Assembly: GCF_007995155.1 (NCBI RefSeq)
Contig: NZ_CP042593.1
Coordinates: 2,894,001-2,958,000 of the forward strand
Origin: Cytobacillus dafuensis
GTDB taxonomy: Bacteria; Bacillota; Bacilli; Bacillales; Cytobacillaceae
Length of the DNA: 64,000 nt
Direction of reading: 5' to 3'
Shown: positions 33,555 to 43,099 of the stretch, piece after piece
How positions within the stretch are numbered: the first letter of the stretch is position 1
How the letters are laid out: every line of letters starts with the position of its first letter
Position numbers and translations under genes: made by a program
Notes under the pieces: generated by a model
The model's database searches: none
Told to the model about the DNA's origin: nothing
The model's input: the letters and a program-made list of their open reading frames with translations, nothing else

Positions 33555-35843
33555 ATGACATCAATTACTCAAATTAATTTGGATTCAGTAATAGAAACAA
33601 TAGACAAAGCTTCCTATTTATACAAACTAGATATAGCTGAGCTTAAAAAGCAATTATTTGAACAAAATTTGACCAGTGAATCAGCAAATCAACATTCACT
33701 CCTCTATTCTTTAAACCAAATTTCAATGGATAAGCCAAACTGGACCTTTCTAGCTGCAAATTTATATTTAAATGAACTATATTCAAAAGCAGCTGAAAAT
33801 AGAGGATACGAAAGAGGAAAAAAATATGGTGATTTTTACGAGTTAATTCAAAAGTTAACAAGGATTGGAATTTATTCTGAGGATTTACTTTCAATATTCA
33901 CAAAAGAAGAAATATTTGAATTAGCTAAAGAAATTGTTCCAGAAAGAGATCATTTGTTTAATTATGTAGGTTTATTTTTACTTGCAGATCGGTATCTTGC
34001 GAAAGATTATGAAAAAAATGTATATGAGTTGCCTCAGGAACGTTTCATGATCATCGCAATGACATTAATGAAGAATGAAAATAAATCAAACCGTGTAGCA
34101 TTAGTAAGAGAGGCTTACTGGGCTTTAAGCAATCTATATATGACTGTCGCCACTCCTACCCTTTCAAATGCAGGAAAAAGTTACGGTCAACTCTCTTCTT
34201 GCTTTATTGATACAGTTGATGATTCCTTAGACAGTATTTATTTGAATAATTGGGATATTGCTAGATTGAGTAAAGATGGTGGCGGCATTGGCATCTATTA
34301 TGGAAAGGTTCGGGCTTTAGGGTCTGATATTAAAAGATTTAAAGGAAATTCATCAGGTGTCATTCCATGGATAAGGCTGTTAAATGATACTGCTGTCAGC
34401 GTTGATCAACTAGGGCAAAGACAAGGAGCAATTGCCGTTTACCTAGATGTTTTCCATAAGGATATTATGAATGGATTTTTAGATTTAAAAACAAATAATG
34501 GAGATGAGCGTCGTAAAGCTCACGATATTTTCACAGGCGTTTCTATACCAGACCTATTTATGAAAAAGCTTGAAGAGATTGATGATACTGGGCGAAGCGT
34601 TGGGCAATGGCATACTTTTTGTCCGCATCAAATAAAACTGATAATGGGCTGGAAGGATGAAAATGGAACGCCTTTAGGGCTTGAAGATTTTTATGATGAG
34701 TCAGATGAAAAGCTTTTTACTGAAAAATACGAAGAAGCTGTTGCACATCCTCTACTTCCAAGAAAGTCATACCGTGCAATGGATATTATGGCCCGAATTA
34801 TGGTATCTCAGCTTGAAGCAGGTACGCCTTATATGTTTTATCGAGATGAAGTCAACCGGCAAAACCCGAACAAACATGTGAAAGGAAGAGGCCGTACTTC
34901 TATATACTGCAGTAATTTATGTACTGAAATTACCCAGAATATGTCACCTACTGTAATACAAAATGAATACGAAGACGATGAAGGAAATATCGTCATTATC
35001 CGCAAGCCTGGAGATTTTGTTGTTTGTAATTTATCCTCCATCCATCTCCCAAATGCGGTCAGAGCAAATGTATTAGAGCGTCTCATTCGTATCCAAATGA
35101 GAATGTTAGATAACACAATTGATATAAACAATATATCAGTCGGACAAGCAAAACAAACCAACTCTAAATATAGAGCAGTTGGACTTGGAACATTTGGCTG
35201 GCATCATCTGCTTGCCACAGAAGGAATCTATTGGGAATCAGAGAAAGCAGTTGACTATGCAGATGAACTTTATGAGGATATCGCCTATTTTTCCATTCAA
35301 TCTTCAATGGAGCTTGCAATGGAAAAAGGCCACTATTCAATGTTTCATGGCTCAGAGTGGCAAACAGGCGAATATTTTAATAGAAAAAAATACAATTCTG
35401 AACGATGGAAAAAGCTTCAGGAAGAAATTCAATCATATGGTGTTCGTAATGGGTGGATGCTTGCTGTAGCACCAAATTCTTCAACAGCAAAAATTGGCGG
35501 TTCAACAGACGGAATTGATCCCCTTTATGCGATTGAATATGCCGAGGAAAAGAAAAACTTCAAGTTAAAAATAGTTGCACCTGATCTGGATCACCATAAT
35601 TACAATTATTATCGACGCGTAAGACATGAACTTGACCAATTATGGAGCATTAGACAAAATGCAGCACGTCAGCGTCATATTGATCAATCCATTAGCTTCA
35701 ATTTATATGTCCGTCATGATATAAAAGCAAAAGAGCTACTCCAGCTTCATATGGAAGCTTGGAAGCAAGGATTAAAAACTACTTATTATATACGAAGTAC
35801 TTCACAAACTGAAATTGAAGAATGTGAAGCATGTCATAGTTAA
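33555..35843 (+). CDS. nrdE: Class I ribonucleotide reductase, alpha subunit
   Basis: Reduces ribonucleotides to deoxyribonucleotides. The 762-residue catalytic subunit shows the redox pair Cys216 (QLSSCFID) and Cys491 (VCNLSS), the thiyl-radical Cys456 in NLCTE, a VAPNSSTAKI stretch of the active site and a C-terminal CEACHS that relays electrons from thioredoxin/glutaredoxin. No ATP-cone is recognisable at the N-terminus. It depends on a beta subunit, not cobalamin, and sits behind a cobalamin riboswitch. Ribosome binding site aaagggg. I call it NrdE-like; the NrdA/NrdE split needs a tree. Confidence 0.92.
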   Translation: MTSITQINLDSVIETIDKASYLYKLDIAELKKQLFEQNLTSESANQHSLLYSLNQISMDKPNWTFLAANLYLNELYSKAAENRGYERGKKYGDFYELIQKLTRIGIYSEDLLSIFTKEEIFELAKEIVPERDHLFNYVGLFLLADRYLAKDYEKNVYELPQERFMIIAMTLMKNENKSNRVALVREAYWALSNLYMTVATPTLSNAGKSYGQLSSCFIDTVDDSLDSIYLNNWDIARLSKDGGGIGIYYGKVRALGSDIKRFKGNSSGVIPWIRLLNDTAVSVDQLGQRQGAIAVYLDVFHKDIMNGFLDLKTNNGDERRKAHDIFTGVSIPDLFMKKLEEIDDTGRSVGQWHTFCPHQIKLIMGWKDENGTPLGLEDFYDESDEKLFTEKYEEAVAHPLLPRKSYRAMDIMARIMVSQLEAGTPYMFYRDEVNRQNPNKHVKGRGRTSIYCSNLCTEITQNMSPTVIQNEYEDDEGNIVIIRKPGDFVVCNLSSIHLPNAVRANVLERLIRIQMRMLDNTIDINNISVGQAKQTNSKYRAVGLGTFGWHHLLATEGIYWESEKAVDYADELYEDIAYFSIQSSMELAMEKGHYSMFHGSEWQTGEYFNRKKYNSERWKKLQEEIQSYGVRNGWMLAVAPNSSTAKIGGSTDGIDPLYAIEYAEEKKNFKLKIVAPDLDHHNYNYYRRVRHELDQLWSIRQNAARQRHIDQSISFNLYVRHDIKAKELLQLHMEAWKQGLKTTYYIRSTSQTEIEECEACHS

Positions 35844-35944
35844 AGTTAGCCATAATCTTTAGTATGTTAAGTCGAAGAAAATGGAGGGTTAGACTTCCTA
35901 ACCCTCTGATTATCATAATCTATAAAAATTTTCGGAGGGATTCC

Positions 35945-36991
35945 ATGAATATCCAGCAACCACTCAGGAAAATAAAATTATTAAACCCTGAGTTTCCAAA
36001 TAAATCTACAGGTTTAATTAACGGTCAAGCTTCCGGCATTCTAAATTGGAATGACATAAAATACCCGCAAATGTATCGGATGTATCAAACATTATTATCT
36101 AATTTTTGGAAGGCTCAAGAAATTAATATGCAAGATGATATTAAACAATGGGATATACTTAGTTCAATTGAACAGGATGTATTTTTACGAATAAATACAC
36201 AATTAGCTTCCCTTGATAGCCTGCAGACACCTACAATGACTCAAGTAATGGACTATGTGACAGATCCTAGCTTTAAAGCAATTTTCGCCGTTATCTCACA
36301 GCAGGAAGCTGTTCATAATGAATCATATTCCTATATTCTAAGCTCGCTCATTCCATTAAGTGAACAAATTGACAGGTTTGATCAAGCAAAAGATGATCCG
36401 ATTGTCCAGAAACGAAATCAACTCATATTAGAGAGCTATGAAAAATTCAGAAATAGTCCTTCATTGCAAAATTTATTTGAGCTTGGAATCCATTCAATCA
36501 TATTAGAGGGAATTTATTTTTATGCTGGCTTTGCCTATTTTTACAACTTAGCCCGTCAGCAAAAAATGCTCAAAACTAGTACTATGATCAGCTATATTCA
36601 AAGGGATGAAATGCAGCATGCCTACTTTATTGCACAATTTATTCGGATCCTGCAAACGGAAAATCCTGAGTTACAAACAGATCTTAATACACAATTCGTT
36701 TATGATACAATTCACAAAGCAGTTCAGCTTGAAAAAGAGTGGGCTCAGTTTATTTTAAAAAATATTCAAGGGATTGATTTAACTGAATATGAAAGTTATG
36801 TGGAGTATCTTGCTAACAAACGTCTTCGACAATTAGGTCTTGATAACCTTTACGAAGGACGTGAAAACCCTATGCCTTGGATTCATGTATTTAGTGATGA
36901 AATGATGAATGAAACTAAGTCTGACTTTTTCGAGCAAAAATCACGAACTTATACGAAAGTATCTCAAGACAATGGTTTTGATGAGCTATGA
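35945..36991 (+). CDS. nrdF: Class I ribonucleotide reductase, beta (radical) subunit
   Basis: 348-residue ferritin-like subunit. Metal ligands align with the family: Asp91 (ASLDSLQ), Glu121 and His124 (QQEAVHNESY), Glu in LEGIYFYAGF, and Glu/His in RDEMQHAYF. The radical tyrosine is present as Tyr128, so this is a tyrosyl-radical enzyme, not a Tyr-less subclass. The start ATG 35945 has cggaggg 7 bases upstream. The stop overlaps the flavodoxin start by 4 bases. Confidence 0.92.
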   Translation: MNIQQPLRKIKLLNPEFPNKSTGLINGQASGILNWNDIKYPQMYRMYQTLLSNFWKAQEINMQDDIKQWDILSSIEQDVFLRINTQLASLDSLQTPTMTQVMDYVTDPSFKAIFAVISQQEAVHNESYSYILSSLIPLSEQIDRFDQAKDDPIVQKRNQLILESYEKFRNSPSLQNLFELGIHSIILEGIYFYAGFAYFYNLARQQKMLKTSTMISYIQRDEMQHAYFIAQFIRILQTENPELQTDLNTQFVYDTIHKAVQLEKEWAQFILKNIQGIDLTEYESYVEYLANKRLRQLGLDNLYEGRENPMPWIHVFSDEMMNETKSDFFEQKSRTYTKVSQDNGFDEL

Positions 36992-37449
36992 GAACAGCTA
37001 TTATTTATACATCAATTACTGGGAATACTGAAGAGTTAGCCTTATTGCTTTTTGAACAATTCAAGAAGAAGCAATTCGACACATTTCTATATAGGATTGA
37101 CCAGTTTCCACTTCATACATTAGAAAACTTTGACGCCATTGTAATAGGTACCTATACATGGGGAAATGGGGATATTCCTTTTGAAATGGAACTGCTTTAT
37201 CAAGAAATTGCAAAAAGAGAACGAAAAAACCTAATTACAGGAATTTTTGGGACTGGTGATCGCTTTTATCCTCTTTTTTGTGGAGCTGTAGACAGATTCA
37301 AGGATGTATTAAAAAACTGTACAGATCTAGCGGTTACACTAAAGGTCGAATTATTACCACAAGAACTTGATTTAAATCGCTGCATGAAGTTTGTTAATAT
37401 TATTAGTGAACGTGTACAAATGAAGCATCAACTAAATGTTTATTCATAA
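36988..37449 (+). CDS. Flavodoxin coupled to RNR
   Basis: 153-residue flavodoxin: FMN phosphate loop YTSITGNTEE (residues 7-16), YTWGNGDIP (about 57-65) and GTGDRFYPLFCGAVD (about 90-104). Its length and loops are those of true flavodoxins, not of short NrdI. Start codon overlaps the beta-subunit stop (ATGA), so it is translationally coupled. Inferred role: electron donor for assembling or repairing the beta-subunit metal-radical cofactor, replacing NrdI. An NrdI elsewhere is not excluded. Confidence 0.88.
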   Translation: MRTAIIYTSITGNTEELALLLFEQFKKKQFDTFLYRIDQFPLHTLENFDAIVIGTYTWGNGDIPFEMELLYQEIAKRERKNLITGIFGTGDRFYPLFCGAVDRFKDVLKNCTDLAVTLKVELLPQELDLNRCMKFVNIISERVQMKHQLNVYS

Positions 37450-37473
37450 TGAATTTACAGATTCATTTAAATC

Positions 37474-37516
37474 AAAAAACCTGTAGGATACATTGAGACT
37501 CCTACAGGTTTTTTTT
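37474..37516 (+). terminator. Bidirectional terminator between RNR operon and ilvD
   Basis: About 13-bp stem (AAAACCTGTAGGA with its complement) flanked by A and T runs on both sides; serves the convergent flavodoxin and ilvD genes. Confidence 0.9.
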
Positions 37517-37518
37517 CA

Positions 37519-39198
37519 TTATATTTTCATTACTCCACCCGTGCTAGCTGATGTAACTAGTTTAGAGTAACGAGCTAAGTATCCTTTTTTGACTTTCGGT
37601 TCAAAGCCTTTCCAGGCTGATTTACGATTCTCAAATTCTTCATCTGAAATTTCCAACTGAATAGTACGTTTATTTAAATCAAGCTCGATGACGTCACCAT
37701 CTTGTACAAAAGCAATCGGGCCACCCTCTGCTGCTTCTGGAGAAATATGACCGATTGAAATCCCTCTTGAAGCACCTGAGAATCTTCCGTCTGTTATTAA
37801 ACCAACCTTTGCTCCAAGGCCTCTTCCGACAATTTGTGAAGTTGGTGCAAGCATTTCTGGCATACCCGGCCCACCTTTAGGACCTTCATAACGTATAACT
37901 ACAACGTCACCTTCTTTTACCTTGCCAGTAATAATGCCGGATAGAGCATCTTCTTGAGAATCAAAACAAATTGCAGGGCCTCTATGATAGCCGCCAACAG
38001 ATTCATCAACTGCTCCAACTTTTATAATAGAGCCATCTGGTGCTAAGTTGCCAAATAATACAGCAAGCCCGCCTTGCTCAGAATGCGGCTGGTCCAATGG
38101 ACGAATGACATCCTTATCCAAAATATCACTGCCAGCTACATTTTCACGAATTGTCTTTCCTGACACAGTCAAACAATTACCATTAAAAGCACCTGGCTTC
38201 TTAAGCAGCTCATTGATGATGGCACTTACCCCTCCTGCATTATGTACATCTTCAATATGATAGTCTGACGCAGGAGCGATTTTTGCAAGATGTGGGACTC
38301 TGCTCGCTATTTCATTAATTCGTTCAAGTGAATAGTCAATTTCAGCTTCATTTGCCAATGCTAATGTGTGTAGAACTGTATTAGTAGAACCGCCCATAGC
38401 CATATCCAATGCAAATGCGTTATCAATTGCATCTATCGTTACGATATCACGAGGCTTAATATCCTTCTTAATTAGCTCCATTAATTGCTTAGCAGACTGT
38501 TTAACAAAATCTTTTCGTTCCTCAGCAACAGCTAAGATCGTTCCATTTCCCGGAAGAGCCAGTCCCAGCCCTTCTGCTAGACAGTTCATTGAATTTGCAG
38601 TAAACATTCCTGAACAGGACCCACAGGTAGGACACGCCAACTGCTCGATCTCTTGCAATCTTTCTTCATTAATTTTTCCAGATTGGTAAGCACCGACTCC
38701 TTCAAAAACAGATGTTAAGTCCAGTGGATTACCAGCTTTATCTTTTCCGGCTTTCATAGGCCCGCCACTTACAAATATCGTTGGAATATTAACACGAAGG
38801 GCCGCCATCATCATTCCAGGAGTAATTTTATCACAGTTAGGAATACAAACCATCCCATCAAACCAATGGGCAGCAACGACCGTTTCGACAGAGTCAGCTA
38901 TAATTTCTCGGCTTGGCAGCGAATACCTCATTCCAATATGCCCCATTGCAATACCATCATCAACTCCGATTGTATTCATTTCAAATGGTACTCCTCCGGC
39001 TTCACGGATCGCTTCTTTGACGATTTGACCGAATTCTTGTAAATGAATATGGCCTGGGACAATATCAATATATGAATTTACTACTGCGATAAACGGTTTA
39101 TCAAAGTCTTCTTCTCTTACACCAGCTGCACGAAGCAAACTTCTATGTGGTGCACGATCAAACCCTGTTTTTATCATATTACTGCGTAGATCAGCCAC
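37519..39198 (-). CDS. ilvD: Dihydroxy-acid dehydratase
   Basis: Fourth step of branched-chain amino acid synthesis. 559 residues with the Fe-S cysteines in PNCDKITPG (about 121-129) and [20 protein letters not shown] (about 192), the [11 protein letters not shown] block and GRFSGASRG near the C-terminus. Begins with GTG 39198 (ggagggg eight bases upstream). Stands alone, not in an ilv-leu operon. No T-box motif is visible upstream. Confidence 0.96.
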   Translation of the reverse strand: MADLRSNMIKTGFDRAPHRSLLRAAGVREEDFDKPFIAVVNSYIDIVPGHIHLQEFGQIVKEAIREAGGVPFEMNTIGVDDGIAMGHIGMRYSLPSREIIADSVETVVAAHWFDGMVCIPNCDKITPGMMMAALRVNIPTIFVSGGPMKAGKDKAGNPLDLTSVFEGVGAYQSGKINEERLQEIEQLACPTCGSCSGMFTANSMNCLAEGLGLALPGNGTILAVAEERKDFVKQSAKQLMELIKKDIKPRDIVTIDAIDNAFALDMAMGGSTNTVLHTLALANEAEIDYSLERINEIASRVPHLAKIAPASDYHIEDVHNAGGVSAIINELLKKPGAFNGNCLTVSGKTIRENVAGSDILDKDVIRPLDQPHSEQGGLAVLFGNLAPDGSIIKVGAVDESVGGYHRGPAICFDSQEDALSGIITGKVKEGDVVVIRYEGPKGGPGMPEMLAPTSQIVGRGLGAKVGLITDGRFSGASRGISIGHISPEAAEGGPIAFVQDGDVIELDLNKRTIQLEISDEEFENRKSAWKGFEPKVKKGYLARYSKLVTSASTGGVMKI

Positions 39199-39417
39199 GG
39201 TAATTCCCCTCCATATTCCATTAAAAAATTTAAACTTTTTATATTATTAAAATATTTCAATAATACTATTTATTTAACACCACTTCTTTACTTGTGTAAA
39301 GGAATTTTTCAGGAATCTTCACTTTCTCAAATGTTTACTGGATAGATATTGCATAATTTATTTACTTGCGCAATAAGAATGGGGAGAATAATGCCCCCAT
39401 TTAATTTTTCTTCTATA

Positions 39418-39450
39418 CTAAAACACCGTCCAGTAAACTGAACGGTTTTA
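39418..39450 (-). terminator. Terminator of the small membrane protein gene
   Basis: Minus-strand 10-bp stem ACCGTTCAGT/ACTGGACGGT followed by a T-rich tract. Confidence 0.75.
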
Positions 39451-39460
39451 GGAAATTCAT

Positions 39461-39688
39461 CTATTCTTTAATTGAAGATTCCACTTTAGCAGTAGAACGC
39501 TGATCATACCAATTCATTATTTGAGTAAGAATTGAGAATAATAGAAAGAAATTCATAGCCCAAACCGAAATAAATGGGCTAATTCCTCCAAATTCAATTG
39601 ATTGATAACCTTTTAAAAACATAACTATATAAACTTCAAGGAATATTAAAATAAATCCACCTATTCCTGATATACCTAAGCGAACCAT
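39461..39688 (-). CDS. Small membrane protein, unrecognised
   Basis: 75 residues with two hydrophobic segments (about 8-25 and 38-58) and a charged C-terminus (YDQRSTAKVESSIKE). ATG 39688 follows aagggggg. Monocistronic with its own terminator, which supports a real gene. I do not recognise the family. Confidence 0.6.
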   Translation of the reverse strand: MVRLGISGIGGFILIFLEVYIVMFLKGYQSIEFGGISPFISVWAMNFFLLFSILTQIMNWYDQRSTAKVESSIKE

Positions 39689-39850
39689 ATTTATCCCCCC
39701 CTTATTTTCACTATTTTATAAGAATTATAAGATAATTACAAATAATTCATTCGTAGAAAAGACAAAATATCACTTATTTTTTTCTTGACATTTAGAATCC
39801 CTTCAATTTAATAGTTCGTTCTAAAATAATTCACATTTTATTAGCAAAAA

Positions 39851-39866
39851 TGTGATTTGTATCACA
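39851..39866 (+). promoter_or_regulatory. FNR/CRP-type operator
   Basis: Perfect palindrome TGTGA-N6-TCACA, the consensus of Bacillus Fnr and CRP-family regulators. A TATTTA -10-like hexamer at 39887-39892 would place the site near -41, the class II activating position. The site lies 77 bases before the DoxX gene. A second, overlapping tcacatttt/aaaatgtga palindrome is just upstream. Confidence 0.68.
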
Positions 39867-39942
39867 ATATTGTTAAATATAGGAAATATTTATGCTATTA
39901 TAAACATATAATTATTAATTATTTTGAAAGGAAGAGATTTGT

Positions 39943-40449
39943 ATGTTTGTTAAATGGTTAAGAGAAAGTCAAATTGCTGCAGGATTATTAACAATTATTC
40001 GATTATATCTTGGCTATTCATGGATTACAGCTGGATATCATAAAGTTGTAGAGGGGTTTGATGCTTCTGGTTTCTTACAAGGTGCATTAGCTAAAGCAAC
40101 TGGTGAACATCCGGCAGTACAGGGTTGGTGGGCAAGCTTTTTAGAAGGGATTGCAATCCCTAATGCGGGATTATTTAGTTTTCTGGTTGCATGGGGAGAA
40201 CTATTGGTGGGAATCGGCTTAATTTTAGGTTGCTTAACGTCAGCGGCTGCATTTTTTGGTATTGTTATGAACTTCGCATTCTTATTTTCTGGAACAGTTA
40301 GTACAAATCCACAGTTAGTTTTATTAACTATATTCATACTAGTGGCAGGTTATAACGCTGGAAAATTCGGACTAGATCGTTTTGTTATACCTTTTATTCG
40401 TAAACAATTTAAAGGAAAGAATAACACATCTGGAACTATTGCTTCATAA
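39943..40449 (+). CDS. DoxX family membrane protein
   Basis: 168 residues, four membrane helices. N-terminal IIRLYLGYSWITAGYHKV and FLVAWGELLVGIGLILGCLTSAAAFFG match DoxX/TQO small subunit proteins (thiosulfate:quinone oxidoreductase-like or redox-stress proteins). The FNR-type site upstream suggests induction under low oxygen. Ribosome binding site aaaggaag. Monocistronic with a bidirectional terminator. Confidence 0.88.
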   Translation: MFVKWLRESQIAAGLLTIIRLYLGYSWITAGYHKVVEGFDASGFLQGALAKATGEHPAVQGWWASFLEGIAIPNAGLFSFLVAWGELLVGIGLILGCLTSAAAFFGIVMNFAFLFSGTVSTNPQLVLLTIFILVAGYNAGKFGLDRFVIPFIRKQFKGKNNTSGTIAS

Positions 40450-40475
40450 GTTAATAAATTCTATTTAATATGAAA

Positions 40476-40515
40476 ACAAAAAGGAATATGAGGATATCCC
40501 ATATTCCTTTTTGTT
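40476..40515 (+). terminator. Bidirectional terminator, doxX/oppA
   Basis: Stem AAAAAGGAATATG/CATATTCCTTTTT with an 8-9 base loop; reads as a terminator in both directions between convergent genes. Confidence 0.88.
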
Positions 40516-40524
40516 TATATTTAA

Positions 40525-42174
40525 TTATTCAAAGTATGCCCATTTGTATTGAACATCTCCAAGTCCTGATACAGCAACTCCTTTTAAGCTTTCATTCTGG
40601 ATCCAGTTGTTTGTATAGAAGTAAATTGGTGATACTGGCATATCTTCCATAAAGACTGCTTCTGCATCTTTTAATAATTGCAGACGCTTTTCATGATCAC
40701 CCTCAAGTGAGGATTTTGCAAGCAGATCTTGGAATTCTTTACTTTCCCATCCAGTATCATTATTACCACCATCAGCATCTCGGTACAATTCAAGGAAGTT
40801 GATGGCATCATTAAAGTCTCCTAACCAGCCTAAACGTCCGATTTGATAATCAAGTGAGTGAAGCTTATCAATGTAAACTGCCCACTCTTCGTTATCTAAT
40901 GTTACTTCAACACCTAAATTTTTCTTCCACATATCTTGGACTGCCTGCGCAATCTTTTGATGAGCTTCTGAAGTGTTAAAAGACAAAGTAACTGCTGGTA
41001 ACTCAGATACATCCTTATATCCTAATTCCTCTAATCCTTTTTGCAAATATTCTTTTGCTTTCTCTACATCATTATCAGCGAAATAGCCTTTTTCATTCTC
41101 AGGGAACATTGATGGTGGAACGATTGCCATAGCAGGCAATTGCTCACCTTGTGTAATGTTATCGATAATTTCCTGACGGTTGATTGCGTGCGCAAAAGCT
41201 TTACGGATGTTAACATTGTTAAATGGCTCCGCTGTTGTATTGAACTTGTAATTATATACACCTGCAATTGAGTGTGTTGTTAAACGGCCTTCATCTTTAA
41301 GAGTCTGCATAGCATCTGTCGGAAGATTCCCATTAGGAGATCCTGCCCAATCAAGTTCACCATTTTCAAACATAGATAGTTCGGTGTTTGGATCATTGAT
41401 CATGACCATTTGGATTGAATCAAGTTTTACATTGTTAGCATCCCAATATTTTTCGTTCTTTTCAAGTAGAATTTTGTCGCTGTGAGACCATTCAGTCATC
41501 ACAAAAGGACCATTGGAAGTATAATTATCCCCTGCATCATTTGCCCAATTTGGATTTGCCTCAGCAACTTTGCTATTAATTGGAAGATAGGTATAGAACG
41601 CTGTCAGTTCTAAGAAATACGGTGTTGGATTTTCAAGTGTTACTTCAAGCGTCTTCTCATCTAACGCTTTCACTCCAACTTCATCAAGTGATCCACCTTC
41701 AGTATTTGCCGCGCGAGCTCCTTTAATATAATAAAGCTGATAGGCATATTCTGATTGATTTTTTGGATCTAATGTCCATTTCCATGCATATTCAAAGTCT
41801 TTAGCAGTTACAGGATCATCATTTGACCATACCGCATCACGAAGAGTGAAAGTATAAACCTTCTGGTCATCAGAAACATCAATTTTTTCCGCAGCTGCAG
41901 CTTCAGCTTTTCCTTCTGGATTAATACGAGTTAACCCTTCGAAGGTTTGGCGCAGTACTGTTCCAGATGTTGAATCCTTCGCTAAACCAGGATGTAAAGA
42001 TGGTGGTTCAGTATTAATGTTTATTCGTAAGTCCTGTGGTACTTTAGGCTTTTCTTCTGTTTTTTCAGGCCCAGTTGCTGTTTCACCACCAGTTTTCTTC
42101 TCGCCGTTGCAAGCTGTAAGGAACATACTAAAAACTAATAACATGCTAAAAAAGACTAAAAATTTCTTATTCAC
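40525..42174 (-). CDS. Oligopeptide ABC transporter binding lipoprotein
   Basis: Extracytoplasmic solute receptor, 549 residues. Signal peptide with lipobox FLTAC (Cys about residue 22), then an acidic linker and the SBP_bac_5 fold: LHPGLAKDSTSGTVLRQTFEGL, the KVYTFTLRDAVWSNDDPVTAKDFEYAWK block and NNVNIRKAFAHAINRQEI. Closest in type to OppA. No permease or ATPase genes adjoin it, so it must use a transporter encoded elsewhere or serve as an additional receptor. Confidence 0.93.
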   Translation of the reverse strand: MNKKFLVFFSMLLVFSMFLTACNGEKKTGGETATGPEKTEEKPKVPQDLRININTEPPSLHPGLAKDSTSGTVLRQTFEGLTRINPEGKAEAAAAEKIDVSDDQKVYTFTLRDAVWSNDDPVTAKDFEYAWKWTLDPKNQSEYAYQLYYIKGARAANTEGGSLDEVGVKALDEKTLEVTLENPTPYFLELTAFYTYLPINSKVAEANPNWANDAGDNYTSNGPFVMTEWSHSDKILLEKNEKYWDANNVKLDSIQMVMINDPNTELSMFENGELDWAGSPNGNLPTDAMQTLKDEGRLTTHSIAGVYNYKFNTTAEPFNNVNIRKAFAHAINRQEIIDNITQGEQLPAMAIVPPSMFPENEKGYFADNDVEKAKEYLQKGLEELGYKDVSELPAVTLSFNTSEAHQKIAQAVQDMWKKNLGVEVTLDNEEWAVYIDKLHSLDYQIGRLGWLGDFNDAINFLELYRDADGGNNDTGWESKEFQDLLAKSSLEGDHEKRLQLLKDAEAVFMEDMPVSPIYFYTNNWIQNESLKGVAVSGLGDVQYKWAYFE

Positions 42175-42407
42175 TTATTTTCCCCCTTTATAATTTTCCA
42201 CAAACTCTGTTCCATAGCGCCATCCTGTTTAAACACAACCTAAACTAAAGTACTAGGTCATAATAAAAACAATTCTAAACTAGTATTTAATTCCAGTTGT
42301 AAACTGTGACGGTTCCTATGTTATAAAACTATTTCTTTAGATAATTATAAATAATCAAAAAACTAGGTGCAAGAGATATTTTTGTACTATCTTATACATT
42401 TTTCGAC

Positions 42408-42433
42408 AAAAAAAAAGCACTTGTAGCAAGTGC
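42408..42433 (-). terminator. Terminator of the HxH membrane protein gene
   Basis: Minus-strand stem GCACTTG/CAAGTGC with a 3-base loop followed by nine T's. Confidence 0.85.
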
Positions 42434-42438
42434 CTCAA

Positions 42439-42828
42439 TTATCTATCTTCTTTTGTAAACGTTAATAGGAAAAATAACAGAAAGCTCAACAATAAAATGG
42501 ATCCTCCGACAATATATAATACAGTGTTTAATGCACTAGGAAGAAATTCGGGCTTAAAGATATAAAGTGCCATTCCACCTGTTAATCCAATTGAGCCTAT
42601 ACAAGCTGAATACACATGAAGCTTAGCTAATAGCCCAATTTTTGGTGAGAACACCTTATAATATATCGCCCATGCAAATAGTGTTAACCATCCAACAACA
42701 AGTATATGTGCATGTATTGGTCTGAAAGCATAATCACCTGAACCAGCCATATGTGAGCCTAAAAAAGCTCCGATTAGACCAAATAAAGCTGACAATCTTA
42801 ATAATAATTTACTATATTTACTATTCAT
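42439..42828 (-). CDS. Small four-helix protein with HxH motif
   Basis: 129 residues, four membrane helices. The second helix begins RPIHAHILVVGWLTLFAWAIYYKVF, a pattern seen in heme-copper-oxidase-like and related small heme-binding membrane proteins (HxH followed by GW). ATG 42828 has ggagg 8 bases upstream; the frame opening at 42843 overlaps that site. Function unknown; heme or metal binding is inference. Confidence 0.6.
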   Translation of the reverse strand: MNSKYSKLLLRLSALFGLIGAFLGSHMAGSGDYAFRPIHAHILVVGWLTLFAWAIYYKVFSPKIGLLAKLHVYSACIGSIGLTGGMALYIFKPEFLPSALNTVLYIVGGSILLLSFLLFFLLTFTKEDR

Positions 42829-43006
42829 CTTTTTATCCTCCATTCGTTTTTTCTTCTTATTTTAATAGATTATTTATGCCTAATCAAAATTAAGCTTTTG
42901 GTTTATTTCATTAAGTTTAATTCCACACAATATTACTTCTTTAATTTAACTTTTGAATATGAACAGAAGATGAACTGTACTTTACAATCTGTCATTAATC
43001 AATCGC

Positions 43007-43042
43007 AATATGTTAACTTTATTATTATCAAGTTGACATATT
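43007..43042 (+). promoter_or_regulatory. BirA (biotin repressor) operator and -35
   Basis: Inverted half-sites AATATGTTAAC and GTTGACATATT separated by 14 bases, the spacing and TGTTAAC core of Gram-positive BirA sites. The right half contains TTGACA (43033-43038), so bound BirA-biotinyl-AMP would cover the -35 region of bioY. Confidence 0.75.
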
Positions 43043-43099
43043 ATGATATGAAGGTTTATCCTTTATTTATATTACAACTGTTTTTGGAGGAAAAATTAT

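Noticed and set aside
39199..39460. T-box or other leader for ilvD
   Set aside because: No T-box (GGTGGNACC) or specifier-type stem is visible; only a terminator of the neighbouring gene.
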